A stretch of 64,000 nt of DNA from Oceanobacillus luteolus (GTDB lineage Bacteria > Bacillota > Bacilli > Bacillales > Amphibacillaceae). Numbering within the stretch: the stretch's first letter is position 1; each line of letters opens with the position of its first letter. The stretch is from NCBI RefSeq assembly GCF_023715655.1, contig NZ_JAMBON010000010.1, positions 36,432 through 100,431 of the forward strand, given 5' to 3'. Positions 16,527 through 26,383 of this stretch are shown here, in pieces. The notes under the pieces are model-generated. The model saw only the letters and a program-made list of their open reading frames with translations, was not told where the DNA came from and made no database searches. A program made the position numbers and the translations under genes.

Positions 16527-17321
16527 TTATTTCATCTCTTCCCTAAACTTTGGGTGAGATGGTGGAACTGCGTTAAGTAATGTTTTCGTGTAATCATGTT
16601 GTGGATTTTCAAATATTTCATCGCGACTGCCGGTTTCAACAATCTTCCCTTTGTACATGATGGCAATCCGGTCGCTGATGAGCCGGACAGCCGGCAATCC
16701 ATGCGCGATGAAAATATAGGCAATCCCATATGTCTTCTGTAACGTATCAAGTAAATGTAAAATTTGCGCCTGCGTCGATACGTCCAATGCGGAAACAGCT
16801 TCATCACAGACAATTAGGTCTGGTTTTAAAGCTATTGCCCGGGCAATACTGAGTCGTTGCCTTTGTCCTCCACTGAATTGATGCGGAAAACGGTTGAGAT
16901 GCTCTTTCCCTAATCCGACTTCCTCTAGAAGTTCGAGCGCCTTCTCGTATCGTTCCCTTTTCGGCATCCTTTCATGAATGAAAAGCGGTTCGGTGACGAT
17001 ATCTTTTGCCCTCATCCTTGGATTAAGCGAGCCATAAGGATCTTGGAAAATAATTTGCAGCTTCCTTTTCTCCGGACGGGATAAGCTAGTTATCGGTTTT
17101 CCGTGAAAAAGGATGTCCCCTTTCGTCGGTTTTTCCAGTTGCATAATCATTTTCGCAACTGTTGATTTTCCCGAACCGGATTCACCGACGATACCGAGTG
17201 TCTCTCCTCGATTCACATGAAAGTTCACGCCATCTACAGCTTTTACGACCGAACCATTCTTCTGGTTGGCGTAATGTTTTTTCAAATTACTTACTTCCAA
17301 CAGTTTCTCTTCAGCTTTCAT
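16527..17321 (-). CDS. oligopeptide ABC transporter ATPase, OppF/DppF type
   Basis: This is a cytoplasmic ATPase of about 264 residues. Walker A is GESGSGKST, the Q-loop is FQDPYGSLNPRMRAKDIV, the signature is FSGGQRQRLSIARAI and Walker B is LIVCDEAVSALD. The start is the ATG at 17321, 8 bases after AAGGAGG; a longer frame from 17360 lacks such a site. It overlaps the end of the OppD-type gene by 11 bases. It pairs with that protein to energise the two permeases. The switch region reads FIAHGLPAVR instead of the usual HDL.V, a small departure from the family pattern (H-loop His kept). Confidence 0.93.
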   Translation of the reverse strand: MKAEEKLLEVSNLKKHYANQKNGSVVKAVDGVNFHVNRGETLGIVGESGSGKSTVAKMIMQLEKPTKGDILFHGKPITSLSRPEKRKLQIIFQDPYGSLNPRMRAKDIVTEPLFIHERMPKRERYEKALELLEEVGLGKEHLNRFPHQFSGGQRQRLSIARAIALKPDLIVCDEAVSALDVSTQAQILHLLDTLQKTYGIAYIFIAHGLPAVRLISDRIAIMYKGKIVETGSRDEIFENPQHDYTKTLLNAVPPSHPKFREEMK

Positions 17322-18237
17322 CCCGGGCAGCCTCCTTCCTACGTACAAAATGGGTTTCACTTAGTTGTTCAAAAGGGGCATCCTCGAATTCATCCAGCTC
17401 ATGAGTCTCTTCTGGAAGTAAATCTTTCGTATCAGTCTTCATATCCAGCGTCGGCATGGCTTTCAATAACCGGATCGTGTACGGATGTTGCGGATTGTCA
17501 AACAGTTCAAAAACAGTCGCTTCCTCGACGATTTTCCCTTTACGCATGACGAGGACCCGATCCGCAATATCAGCCACTACACTTAAATCATGCGTAATGA
17601 ACACAATCCCCATGCCGTTTTTACGGTTCAAGTCTTTCAATAAAGATAGGATTTGTTTTTGAATCGTCACATCCAAGGCAGTTGTCGGTTCATCGGCAAT
17701 TAATAGTTGCGGTTCATTTGCGATGGCAATCGCAATCATGACGCGTTGGCGCATGCCCCCGGATAATTGGTGAGGGAAACGGTTAGCGACGGATTCGGCA
17801 TCTGCAATCTCCACTTGGCGTAATAAATCCACGACCTTTTCCTGGATTGCTTTTTTGGAAAGCTCAGGGTGGTGAATTCTTAACGTCTCGGCAATCTGTG
17901 TCTTGATTCGCAGCATCGGATTCAAGGACGACATCGGTTCTTGGAAAATCATCGCCATTTCCCTGCCGTTCACTTTTCGTCGTTCTTTTTTGGATAAGGT
18001 GAGCAAGTTCCTTCCCTGATATTCGATCGTACCATCAGTAACTTGTCCACCACCTTTTAACAGCCCCATAATCGCAAGGGATGTCATGCTTTTTCCACTT
18101 CCGCTTTCCCCGACAATCGCAAGGATTTCACCTTTGTTGACGTGGAAAGACACATCATCGACTACCGTGATTTCTCTTTTATCCCGTGAAGGAAATTGAA
18201 CTTGGAGATGATCCACGGCTAATAGTGGTTCAGTCAT
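17311..18237 (-). CDS. oligopeptide ABC transporter ATPase, OppD/DppD type
   Basis: This is a cytoplasmic ATPase of about 308 residues. Walker A is GESGSGKSM, the Q-loop is [14 protein letters not shown], the signature is [15 protein letters not shown] and Walker B is [12 protein letters not shown]. The C-terminal 50 residues are acidic and lack the Cys-rich iron-sulphur motif seen in some OppD proteins. The ATG at 18237 is coupled to the upstream permease stop (ATGA), with GGAGG 8 bases before it. Confidence 0.93.
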   Translation of the reverse strand: MTEPLLAVDHLQVQFPSRDKREITVVDDVSFHVNKGEILAIVGESGSGKSMTSLAIMGLLKGGGQVTDGTIEYQGRNLLTLSKKERRKVNGREMAMIFQEPMSSLNPMLRIKTQIAETLRIHHPELSKKAIQEKVVDLLRQVEIADAESVANRFPHQLSGGMRQRVMIAIAIANEPQLLIADEPTTALDVTIQKQILSLLKDLNRKNGMGIVFITHDLSVVADIADRVLVMRKGKIVEEATVFELFDNPQHPYTIRLLKAMPTLDMKTDTKDLLPEETHELDEFEDAPFEQLSETHFVRRKEAARDES

Positions 18238-19124
18238 TTCCATCCCCTCCTCGTTTTTAGTCTAGGATCGAGTGCATCCCGGAGCCAATCCCCAACAAAC
18301 GTAATCGCTAATACCGTGATGGTGATAGCAAGTCCAGGGAATGTGGCGATCCACCAACTTGTCGCAATATAATTCCGGCCATCATTCAACATGCCACCCC
18401 AAGTAATATCCGGTGGCTGGACACCGAGCCCGAGAAAGCTCAGAGACGATTCCGTTAAAATAGCCGAGGCAATTCCAATAGTCGCAACGACAATAAAGGA
18501 TGACACGACGTTGGGCAAAATATGACGGGATAACAAGTATGTATGTGATGTCCCGAGCGTCTGTGCCAGTTGGACATATTCCCGTTCTTTGACACTTAAT
18601 ACTTCCCCGCGGACGAGCCGTGTATATTGCGGCCAGCTTGTTAGACCAATCACAAGAATCAGCGTCATCAGCCCAGGTTCAAACACAACGACGGCAACAA
18701 GAACGAGCAGCAATGTAGGAATCGCCAAAATCGCATCGACAATCCGCATCAACACGTGGTCCACCCAAGTTCCGCCTAGATATCCTGATAGTAAACCTAG
18801 TAAAAGTCCAATCGCTCCTGAAATGATGACAGCAAACAATCCGACGAGCAGGGACACACGGCCACCATAGATAAGCCTGCTTAAAATGTCTCTCCCGACA
18901 TGGTCCGTTCCTAGAATATAGGTAGTCGACCCACCTTCCACCCAGAACGGAGGAATCAGACGTTTTGTTGCATCAATTGCAAATGGATTATGCGGGACAA
19001 TCCACGGAGCAAAAATGGCCAATAGGACGATGATGGCAAAAATGACCAATCCAATCATCCCCAGTGGCGAAGAATTATTACGTATTTTAGCAACCATCCG
19101 TGCTAATGGATTATTCGTATTCAA
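18234..19124 (-). CDS. oligopeptide ABC transporter permease, OppC/DppC type
   Basis: This 296-residue membrane protein has about six transmembrane segments, the N-terminal OppC segment (FAPWIVPHNPFA) and the EAA loop LAQTLGTSHTYLLSRHILPN. The start is TTG with GAGGTG upstream. It lies 16 bases after the partner permease and overlaps the OppD-type gene. With the B-type permease it forms the translocation pore. Confidence 0.93.
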   Translation of the reverse strand: MNTNNPLARMVAKIRNNSSPLGMIGLVIFAIIVLLAIFAPWIVPHNPFAIDATKRLIPPFWVEGGSTTYILGTDHVGRDILSRLIYGGRVSLLVGLFAVIISGAIGLLLGLLSGYLGGTWVDHVLMRIVDAILAIPTLLLVLVAVVVFEPGLMTLILVIGLTSWPQYTRLVRGEVLSVKEREYVQLAQTLGTSHTYLLSRHILPNVVSSFIVVATIGIASAILTESSLSFLGLGVQPPDITWGGMLNDGRNYIATSWWIATFPGLAITITVLAITFVGDWLRDALDPRLKTRRGWK

Positions 19125-19140
19125 TACACCTCACTCCAAA

Positions 19141-20055
19141 CTACTTGTATTTAATCTGTGGATCGAGGATTCGATAAACAGCATCTGTTATTAAATTGGC
19201 GACAATCGTAATCAGTGCGATGACAAATACGATTGCTTGCACTACCGCCATATCACTTGCCCCAATGGAAAATAGCAATAATCTACCTACACCTGGCCAA
19301 GAGAAAACAGTTTCCACGACAATCGCTCCACCAATCAATTGTGGGAATTGGATCCCAACAATCGTAACAACGGGAATAAGCGAATTTAAAAACACATGTC
19401 GTAAAACTACAATGAATTCTTTTTGCCCTTTACTCCTTGCCGTTTGGACAAATTCCTGTTCGAGAACTTCCAAGACACTTCCACGTATAAGACGTGTCAT
19501 CTCCGCAGCAAGTGCCACGCCAAGTGTCACGGACGGCAAGACAAAGTGGATTGGTGTCTCGGCACCTGAGACCGGGAATATGGGAAGCATAACTGCGAAA
19601 AATAGAATCAACATGATCCCAATCCAATAGTTCGGCATCGCCTTTCCAAGGATGGAAACTCCAGAAATAATAAAATCAAGAAATGAATTCCGTTTCAATG
19701 CAGCATAAATTCCGAGTGGAATCGATATGATAATCGCAATCCCCATCGCCATCAGCGAGAGGGTGAGCGTCGCCGGAAGCCGCTCCATCACAAGTTGAAG
19801 GGCAGGTTCCCGGTATTGTAGTGAATTACCGAAATCTCCCGTGATTAAATCCTTAATATAATTCAAATACTGCACAAAGAAAGGGTCGTTCAATCCTAAC
19901 GCCTCTTCCAGTAAAGCACGGTCTTCCGCTGTCGCATTTTCAGGCAGCATCATCGAAACCGGATCACCGGCCACATAAACAAGACCAAAAACAATTAACG
20001 TTAATATAAATAGCGTCGGTACAATTTGCAGCACCGAACGTTTTAAAAAGGCCAA
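19141..20055 (-). CDS. oligopeptide ABC transporter permease, OppB/DppB type
   Basis: This 304-residue membrane protein is the first gene of the peptide importer operon. The N-terminal TM segment (VPTLFILTLIVFGLVYVAGD) is followed by GDFGNSLQYREP, the EAA loop TARSKGQKEFIVVLRHVFLN and VETVFSWPGVGRLL, all typical of DppB/OppB. The start is TTG at 20055, spaced from GAGGTG. In the 400-base gap upstream, the sequence at 20213-20229 resembles a cre site with two mismatches, so carbon control is possible but weakly supported. Confidence 0.93.
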   Translation of the reverse strand: MAFLKRSVLQIVPTLFILTLIVFGLVYVAGDPVSMMLPENATAEDRALLEEALGLNDPFFVQYLNYIKDLITGDFGNSLQYREPALQLVMERLPATLTLSLMAMGIAIIISIPLGIYAALKRNSFLDFIISGVSILGKAMPNYWIGIMLILFFAVMLPIFPVSGAETPIHFVLPSVTLGVALAAEMTRLIRGSVLEVLEQEFVQTARSKGQKEFIVVLRHVFLNSLIPVVTIVGIQFPQLIGGAIVVETVFSWPGVGRLLLFSIGASDMAVVQAIVFVIALITIVANLITDAVYRILDPQIKYK

Positions 20056-20392
20056 GCAATCACCTCAATGTCGAATATTGTCGTAAAACATCATTACTAT
20101 ATTGTAACGGCAAATGTATAAACGCACTAGCAAAATGCACTGTGGGAAAACGAAAATAATCGGTATTTTGAGAAACTTCCCTCCTGTGAGTGAGTGAAGG
20201 CTTAGGTATGGTATTAGCGTTTGCTTAAAGTGTGGAATATAGTCATGAAAATGTGTCCCATGAAATGAGAGCGCTTTATTGTTATTTTTTATCGATGGCA
20301 TGTGGCCGGCGTTCATGACAAGAGGACCGCTCTATTGTTAATTTTTCAATGAAGCAACCAATAATCTAACGATGATAGAATTGAGCTATGGA
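20056..20392. other. intergenic gap upstream of two divergent genes
   Basis: No gene is supported here. A 83-residue minus frame lacks a ribosome site and family features. Two similar AT-rich copies around GAGCGCTTTATTGTTATTTT and GACCGCTCTATTGTTAATTT lie near 20270 and 20325. The peptide-transporter promoter must lie in this gap but was not located with confidence. Confidence 0.5.
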
Positions 20393-20422
20393 TTGAATAA
20401 TTTCTCAGGATTGGAATATATA
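20393..20422 (+). promoter_or_regulatory. sigma-A promoter of the nucleoside hydrolase gene
   Basis: TTGAAT at 20393-20398, an 18-base spacer and TATATA at 20417-20422. It is followed by the AGGGGGG ribosome site. Confidence 0.55.
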
Positions 20423-20453
20423 GATTATAAATCGAGGCAAAGGGGGGCTTGTT

Positions 20454-21380
20454 ATAGCGAAAAAAATACTGTTATTTTGTGATCCCGGAATTGATGATTC
20501 TTTAGCAATTATGTATGCCATGCTGGAACCTGAAATTGAACTAGTCGGTATTGTCACTAGCTACGGAAATGTAACAAAAGAACAGGCTACAGCAAATGCA
20601 GCATATTTACTGCAATTAGCAGGTAGAAATGACATACCGATTATTCCCGGTGCTTCTCAGCCGGTACAGCAAGAAGGGATAGCGTTTTATCCAGAAATAC
20701 ACGGTAAAGGTATTGGCCCGATACGACCTCCAAGTCATTTGCAATATCAGATTTATCCTTTTGATACAATCCGTTCTATTATTGAAAAATATAGAGATGA
20801 GTTAATCATTGTAGACACAGGTCGATCTACCACCCTTGCATATGTAATGGTACTGTTTCATGACTGTATCAATATGATTCATTCCTATTATGTGATGGGG
20901 GGAGCATTCTTTGTACCAGGTAACGCCACAGCATTGGCAGAAGCAAATTTTTATGGTGATCCAAAATCATCCAATTTTGTGTTAAACTTTGCTCATAATC
21001 TGACCATAACTCCATTAAACGCCACTCAATTCGCCATTCTTACTCCTGAACTCGTGGACGCAATTTCCAATAACGCGAATAATTTCTATGCTTCCATGAT
21101 GATTCCTGTCTTTGAATATTACTACGAATTTTATAAAAAGTCAGTGCCAGGTATCCCCGGTGCTCCAATTCATGATTTGCTTACCGTTATGCTCGTTACT
21201 AACCCTGCAATCTGTGACTATATTTACTATGATGCAAATGTGATTGAGGATATAGGTGCTGAAGGGATGTCTTATATCGATATTCGCCCTACCTCCGAAG
21301 CAGGAAAAACGAGAATTGCGGTGCATCTCCATTATGACAAGTTCATACAGGAATTCACTAAAGTTATGCTGCCAGGATAA
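20454..21380 (+). CDS. nucleoside hydrolase (inosine/uridine-preferring), apparent ATA start
   Basis: This is a member of the IU nucleoside hydrolase family, which splits nucleosides into base and ribose. The calcium-binding catalytic motif DPGIDD lies at residues 11-16 and the later family motifs GGAFFVPGN, ANFYGDP and HDLLTV are present. The first ATG (20511) lies after the catalytic motif. Translation must begin upstream, where the only start-like codon is ATA at 20454, 6 bases after a run of six G residues. No in-frame ATG, GTG or TTG exists there. Either a rare ATA start is used or a G-to-A change has crippled the gene. Length (308 residues) is normal for the family. Confidence 0.82.
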   Translation: MAKKILLFCDPGIDDSLAIMYAMLEPEIELVGIVTSYGNVTKEQATANAAYLLQLAGRNDIPIIPGASQPVQQEGIAFYPEIHGKGIGPIRPPSHLQYQIYPFDTIRSIIEKYRDELIIVDTGRSTTLAYVMVLFHDCINMIHSYYVMGGAFFVPGNATALAEANFYGDPKSSNFVLNFAHNLTITPLNATQFAILTPELVDAISNNANNFYASMMIPVFEYYYEFYKKSVPGIPGAPIHDLLTVMLVTNPAICDYIYYDANVIEDIGAEGMSYIDIRPTSEAGKTRIAVHLHYDKFIQEFTKVMLPG

Positions 21381-21474
21381 TCAACATCCAGTTTTGATAG
21401 AAAACAGCTAATAGCAGGAAAAACTCAAATCAATAGCTTGGTCATTTTTTTGATGGATAGGAGACGTAAGCTTG

Positions 21475-21528
21475 ATGGATGAAAATACCTCTGTAAATGA
21501 TGTAGAATATGAGTTGACTAGGTTTTAA
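21475..21528 (+). CDS. possible 17-residue leader peptide before the ferrochelatase-like gene
   Basis: An ATG (preceded by an adjacent TTG) follows an AGGAG site and opens a short frame MDENTSVNDVEYELTRF. Its stop overlaps the ribosome site of the next gene. It could be a coupled leader or the remnant of a lost gene. Evidence is only the start context. Confidence 0.25.
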   Translation: MDENTSVNDVEYELTRF

Positions 21529-21540
21529 AGGAGTAAAGAA

Positions 21541-22482
21541 ATGAATGTACTAGTTCTATTCAGTTATGGAAGTTTGACATCGATCGATGATGTTGCCGGA
21601 TTTTACCAAGATATTTATCATGGAACTGCAACGGAAGCCGATGTAGCCAGAGGTTTTAAATTGTATGATTCGTTTGGCAAAGCTGATCCTCTAGGGGCAA
21701 ACATGACGCGGATTGGAAAAACTTTAGCCACACGATTACAGAGAGTGACTGGCGAAGAGTGGAAAATGTATATCGCTAACAAGCATACCGATCCTTCGCT
21801 GGAAGATGTTGCCGAGGAATGTATTACATTAAACCCTAAACGTATTGTAACTTACAGCCTGACCCCTTTTGATACACTGACGGGAAGTACTGCCTATGAG
21901 AAGAAATTCACTAATATTTTCCGTAAACATAATACGAAAACAGAAATCATACATATTCCGCCATTCTCTGAAAATGAATCATTTATTAACGCGTTATCAG
22001 ACCGGGTAAAAACAGCCTATCATTGGCTGCCGGAATCCACTCAGAACAAAGCAGAAATCATATTTACAGTCCACAGTATGCCTGGAGTACCAAAAGCACA
22101 TCAAAAAATGATTTCCCAATACCAAGCCTTGGCTAGAAAAGTTGCAGAAAATGCAGGTGTCAAGAAATATCATCTTGCCTACCGAAGCGGTAAACCTCTT
22201 CCGGAAAGATGGCTCGGTCCAGATGTTTTGGATGTCGTCCGCGATCTTCATGCCCAAGGCGTACCATCTGTTATTTTTGTGGAAGCTTTATCTGTAATAG
22301 AAAACCTGGAAGCAATTCAAGAAGTTACAATTGAAGCTGTCGGAAAGGCGCAAAAACTTGGAATGCATGCGGTGCAAAGCGAGTTTTTAAATGACAGTGT
22401 GGATTTTGTGGAGGCTTTGGTTGAGCATATGCTGGATTTTGATGATTTACAGTTGACTGTGGCCCCATCATCTACAAATTGA
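21541..22482 (+). CDS. ferrochelatase-like protein (HemH paralogue) with altered active site
   Basis: The 313-residue length and fold match Firmicute coproporphyrin ferrochelatases. The metal-inserting His lies in IFTVHSMPG (about residue 180), and WLGPDVLDVVRDL matches the conserved WLGPDV..L element. The second catalytic region, normally FVSDHLEVLYD with the essential Glu, reads FVEALSVIENLE here, so both the His and Glu of that motif are replaced. Ferrochelatase activity is therefore doubtful; a tetrapyrrole-binding, chaperone or other chelatase role is possible. AAAGGAG precedes the ATG. The gene is not in a haem operon: neighbours are a nucleoside hydrolase and a chemoreceptor. Confidence 0.85.
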   Translation: MNVLVLFSYGSLTSIDDVAGFYQDIYHGTATEADVARGFKLYDSFGKADPLGANMTRIGKTLATRLQRVTGEEWKMYIANKHTDPSLEDVAEECITLNPKRIVTYSLTPFDTLTGSTAYEKKFTNIFRKHNTKTEIIHIPPFSENESFINALSDRVKTAYHWLPESTQNKAEIIFTVHSMPGVPKAHQKMISQYQALARKVAENAGVKKYHLAYRSGKPLPERWLGPDVLDVVRDLHAQGVPSVIFVEALSVIENLEAIQEVTIEAVGKAQKLGMHAVQSEFLNDSVDFVEALVEHMLDFDDLQLTVAPSSTN

Positions 22483-22620
22483 CTCAAAATAGGTTGAGAC
22501 ATTGATGTCACATTAGGATGAGACAAGGTTGAGATGATGCTCGTCCTTAGGCACTTTGCTAACAACCGTTTAGCAGGAGAAGTTATTTCACTACCTTGTC
22601 CGTTTGAGAAGAACTTAATA

Positions 22621-22661
22621 AAGCCGACTAATTCCAAGCTGAATTAGTCGGCTTCCTTCTT
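22621..22661 (+). terminator. terminator of the ferrochelatase-like gene
   Basis: A strong hairpin with arms AGCCGACTAATTC and GAATTAGTCGGCT, followed by a pyrimidine run (TCCTTCTT). Confidence 0.75.
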
Positions 22662-23241
22662 ATGAAATATATAAGTACCTATTTAGCATGTTAGTCCCCG
22701 GAATAAAGGACACCCCTATTAGTGACTAGGACTTGATATACGATGATAGACACCGGATATCTAACAATTTTCTTGATATTCTCACCCGATCTTATAGTCA
22801 GTTGAAACTCATCCTTATAAGCACAGTGGTACAGGAGCAGTTTGGAGGCCTTTTACTTAATTAACCGACTACGACGACATGCGGGTTCTCTCTCAGACTA
22901 ATATTCCTTTCACCCCCTTGACCCTCAGGGCTCTACAGATAATCTCCTCTAATCCCCTCCCCATTAACTTATAAATCTTTTTCCCCACAAAAGTTTGTTG
23001 GAGACGGTTTTAATTAAATTCAGGACTTTTCTCTTAATCACCCATTGAAATAGGTTACTGAAAGTAATACAATTATACTTGTGCTTTCACTACATAAACA
23101 ATATTCACTAGAAAATACATATAACAATTGAACTAGAAATAAAGTAGAAGCACAGCAATCATAATTTATAACTGAAAGGAGAATCACTTTACTTAAAGTA
23201 CACACAGCGATATAACATAGTATAAAATACGAGGTGTAACA
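22662..23241. other. 580-base non-coding gap before the chemoreceptor
   Basis: No gene is supported. GCGATATA at 23210 region resembles a sigma-D -10 element (GCCGATAT), but the expected TAAA at 15 bases upstream is not clear. No repeats or structured RNA stand out. Confidence 0.4.
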
Positions 23242-24936
23242 ATGAAAAAAATATTTAACTTCAAAAGTATCCGGACAAAGATATTAGCAGGATTCCTCTT
23301 TGTGATCCTTCTCGTTATTTTGTTAAGTTCATTTACGATTTATTCCATCACAAAGACAAACCAAGATTTAGAAGATTTGCTGGACACCGAACTGTCCCTC
23401 TTAATCATAGATGAACAATTAGCCATCAATATGGCCCATCGTATGAGCTTGCTGCAGAGTTATTTATTATTAGAAAATGAGGATTATAAAGTAGAGTTCG
23501 AGAGTGGAATAGAGGAAAGCATTGAGTTGGAGAACAGCGCCCTTGAATTAAGCAACTCTCAAGACTTGCAAAATCTGATTGAGAAAAAAATCGAATGGGG
23601 CATGCTGACAGATGAAATTTTCATAGAATATGAGCAAGGAAATGAAGCTGCCGCTAGAGAAATCATGGATTCACAAGTACAAGTACTCGGCAATGAATTG
23701 ATTCAAGGATTTAATCAATTAGCGATGAATAGAGAAAGAGAAATTCAGAACGTCGGTGAGACAATTGAGAAAAACGGTCAAACCACCATGTACATCGGTA
23801 TTATCATTTCCTTATCAGCCATTTTGTTAGGTGTTGCGATTGCAATGGTCACATCCAGTTCTATTGTGAAGCCGGTAAGAAGACTTATGGATCGTATGAA
23901 ACTGATTGCGGGCGGCAGTTTAAATAACGTACCTTTAGAGTCAACTTCCAAAGATGAAATCGGTCAACTGGTAACTGCCACAAATGAAATGAACGACAGT
24001 ATGTACAACGTGTTGGGTAAAATCCAAACTGTCTCTTCTACCGTATCAGCCCATAGTGAAGAGCTTACTCAATCAGCAAGTGAAATCAGAACAGGTACCG
24101 AGCAAATTTCTTTAACTATGGAGGAACTTGCAACTGGAGCCGAGTCACAAGCTGATTTTACTAATAAACTTTCAGAAACTGTCTCAGCCTTTACACAAAA
24201 AGTCGAAGCTACAAATGAAGATGGAAATCGACTAGAACAAGAATCCACTACCGTTATTAAAATGACTGAGGAAGGCTCAGAACTAATGGAGACTTCCATG
24301 CATCAAATGGAAAATATAGATGGAATCGTTCAGGATACTGTACAGAAGGTACAAGGATTGAATGAGAGATCCCAAGAGATATCCAAACTCGTCGTTATCA
24401 TTCAGGGAGTTGCAGAGCAAACGAATCTACTCGCATTAAATGCAGCGATTGAAGCTGCCCGTGCCGGTGATTATGGAAGTGGATTCGCAGTCGTTGCAGA
24501 CGAAGTGAGAAAACTTGCCGAACAAGTAAGCCATTCTGTAACCGACATCTCTTCTATCGTCGATTCTATCCAGCAGGAATTCGACCTTGTTACCAATTCA
24601 TTATCCGAAGGCTATCAAGAAGTCGAACAAGGAACTAATCAAATCAAACTTACCGTTGAAAAGTTTGATAGTATACAAAATTCCGTCACAACAATGGTAC
24701 AAAGTCTCCAATCTATAACTGAGAATATGGATGAAATTACAGAACAAAGTCAGGAAATGAACACCTCCATCCAAGAGATGGCTTCCATTTCCGAAGAGTC
24801 ATCTGCCGGAATTGAACAAACTTCTGCTTCGGCACAACAGGCCAGCAGTTCTATGGATGAAATCACCGGGAGTGCAGAAGATTTGGCTCACCTTGCCGAA
24901 GAACTGAATGGATTAGTGAAAGGGTTTAAGCTGTAG
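23242..24936 (+). CDS. methyl-accepting chemotaxis protein
   Basis: This 564-residue membrane receptor has TM1 near residues 16-36, a small extracytoplasmic four-helix-bundle sensor (about 37-180), TM2 near 182-204, a HAMP domain (205-258, starting [13 protein letters not shown]) and a long signalling coiled coil. The CheA/CheW-binding tip [18 protein letters not shown] lies near 393-410. GAGGTG precedes the ATG. No chemotaxis genes are nearby, so it is an orphan receptor; its ligand is unknown. Confidence 0.95.
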   Translation: MKKIFNFKSIRTKILAGFLFVILLVILLSSFTIYSITKTNQDLEDLLDTELSLLIIDEQLAINMAHRMSLLQSYLLLENEDYKVEFESGIEESIELENSALELSNSQDLQNLIEKKIEWGMLTDEIFIEYEQGNEAAAREIMDSQVQVLGNELIQGFNQLAMNREREIQNVGETIEKNGQTTMYIGIIISLSAILLGVAIAMVTSSSIVKPVRRLMDRMKLIAGGSLNNVPLESTSKDEIGQLVTATNEMNDSMYNVLGKIQTVSSTVSAHSEELTQSASEIRTGTEQISLTMEELATGAESQADFTNKLSETVSAFTQKVEATNEDGNRLEQESTTVIKMTEEGSELMETSMHQMENIDGIVQDTVQKVQGLNERSQEISKLVVIIQGVAEQTNLLALNAAIEAARAGDYGSGFAVVADEVRKLAEQVSHSVTDISSIVDSIQQEFDLVTNSLSEGYQEVEQGTNQIKLTVEKFDSIQNSVTTMVQSLQSITENMDEITEQSQEMNTSIQEMASISEESSAGIEQTSASAQQASSSMDEITGSAEDLAHLAEELNGLVKGFKL

Positions 24937-24960
24937 AAGGCTTAGTCTGTACCATATTTT

Positions 24961-24998
24961 ACTCCCTCAATTTTAACTTGAGGGAGTGTTTCTTTTCT
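24961..24998 (+). terminator. terminator of the chemoreceptor gene
   Basis: Perfect arms ACTCCCTCAA and TTGAGGGAGT, then GTTTCTTTTC. Confidence 0.85.
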
Positions 24999-25214
24999 TA
25001 CAAAACTACAAAAAAGAACCGTATACTGTAAACAAAAGTTTCTCAATTTACTTTCCTATAATATGCAAAATTAGTTCTGATATGAGGGAACTTCAGGCTA
25101 ACTGAAATAGTAAACCATCAACTACCTAATAAAATTATTCTCTAATATGATGTAGTCGAGTATTCATATTTAGTTACTACTTTATATCTGATTGATACAA
25201 TGAATACACTCTAC

Positions 25215-25805
25215 CTAACCATCAAATTTCTCAATTTCTTCCTCCGATTTCTTTAAACTCTTCAACCATTCTTCCACAAGCTTCACACCATCAATCAGTT
25301 CAATATTCAATCCTTGTGCATAGCTTCTTGCATTTTCTGTAAAGGATCCGGTAGTTATAACATAACCACCGACTGCCTCTCGCTTCACCATATTCGAATG
25401 GATAAGTGCAATCGGGTCAAAAGACAAATCTCCTTGATAGCATTTTACCTGACCTAAATATAAACCATCATCTGTTGTATGTTCAAAATCCACGCCGTAA
25501 TCATTACTATGAGGAGAAACCCAAGTAAACCCGCCCCTAGTTATTTGAAAAATATCCGCAACGAAATATTCAAAGGAAATGGAATCACCTTTGAGGTAAA
25601 TACTAGAATAATTAACTGGATTCTCTGCTGATTCATCTTTGAATCTTAAATACAGCCCCATCGCAAGCGTCCTCTTCCATTCTTCGTTTGATTCGTTATG
25701 ACAATCAATGAGTATGTTTATCCGTTGATGTTTCCTTTTTGTATAATGAAAATGAAAGTATGCTGCAAGTAATCCTAAACCGATGATTATCTCTAAAACT
25801 AACAT
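25215..25805 (-). CDS. membrane-anchored Mrr-like restriction endonuclease
   Basis: This is a 196-residue protein. An N-terminal TM segment (MLVLEIIIGLGLLAAYFHF) is followed by a Mrr_cat/PD-(D/E)xK fold: DYGVDFE supplies the acidic residues, QVKCYQ the catalytic QxK, and GGYVITTGSFTENARSYA with IELIDGVKLVEEW the conserved end of the family. Mrr-type enzymes cut modified or foreign DNA. Here the domain faces the cytoplasm from a membrane anchor, a layout common in Bacillaceae. The start at 25805 has GGGAGGGG 6 bases upstream. A decayed second copy lies at 33188-33300. Confidence 0.82.
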   Translation of the reverse strand: MLVLEIIIGLGLLAAYFHFHYTKRKHQRINILIDCHNESNEEWKRTLAMGLYLRFKDESAENPVNYSSIYLKGDSISFEYFVADIFQITRGGFTWVSPHSNDYGVDFEHTTDDGLYLGQVKCYQGDLSFDPIALIHSNMVKREAVGGYVITTGSFTENARSYAQGLNIELIDGVKLVEEWLKSLKKSEEEIEKFDG

Positions 25806-25925
25806 CTTGTGCCCCTCCCTACCTATTACGTTATTAATATTTATTAACATGATTGATAGAAAGTATACGGAGTGTGCATTTTAATAGTAGAAGAGAGTAA
25901 ACGAAGAGGACACGAGCCGTATTCT

Positions 25926-25953
25926 TTGAACTAATATGGAATCCATGTATAAT
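25926..25953 (+). promoter_or_regulatory. sigma-A promoter of small-peptide unit 1
   Basis: TTGAAC, a 16-base spacer, TATAAT. Position and spacing are the same in unit 2. Confidence 0.75.
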
Positions 25954-26008
25954 TATATGTAAATTCTATTAAATATAGTTATTATTGGTAAGCAGCATTG
26001 TTGTAGCC

Positions 26009-26066
26009 ACGGAAGGATAACAGCCTTGGAAAAACTGTTAACAGTTTATTCCTAGGCTGTTTTTAG
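26009..26066 (+). ncRNA. structured leader with terminator, unit 1
   Basis: The conserved block ACGGAAGGATAACAGCC runs into a hairpin (arms from AGCCTTGG and CCTAGGCT, inner AAACTG/CAGTTT) ending in GTTTTT. It lies about 50 bases after the promoter and 320 bases before the peptide start, so it can produce a short RNA or act as an attenuator. I cannot match it to a known riboswitch. Confidence 0.5.
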
Positions 26067-26383
26067 AGGGGAAAACAATGCTGAGTAAGGAAACACGATG
26101 TCGCTATTTTCTCCATTTAACCATGTTGGTGATTGATTTAGAAGGATTAAGCTTGGATTCAGCAAAACATCGACTTTCCTTTTTATCAAAATGATTCTAA
26201 TAGAGTCATTGACCTTCCGTGTGAACTGGAACCGAGAGTGAGCACGATACTAGGATCTTTATGTTACATAAAGAAGAGCGTGATGCAAAAACCCTTTTCC
26301 AAAGGGATATACATATCAATTCTACTAGTTTATCCGTTCTGCATTCACATTTCGGTTTTAGATATGAAATGGGGGTGAGCAAA

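Noticed and set aside
19196..19630. 144-residue plus frame inside the OppB-type permease
   Set aside because: It is antisense to a clearly real membrane-protein gene and reads as low-complexity Thr/Ile/Asn-rich shadow.
22317..22637. 106-residue minus frame downstream of the ferrochelatase-like gene
   Set aside because: It is antisense to the end of that gene and its terminator, with biased composition and no start context.
23150..23241. sigma-D promoter for the chemoreceptor gene
   Set aside because: GCGATATA resembles the -10 box, but the -35 TAAA at the right spacing is not clear; only noted in the gap entry.
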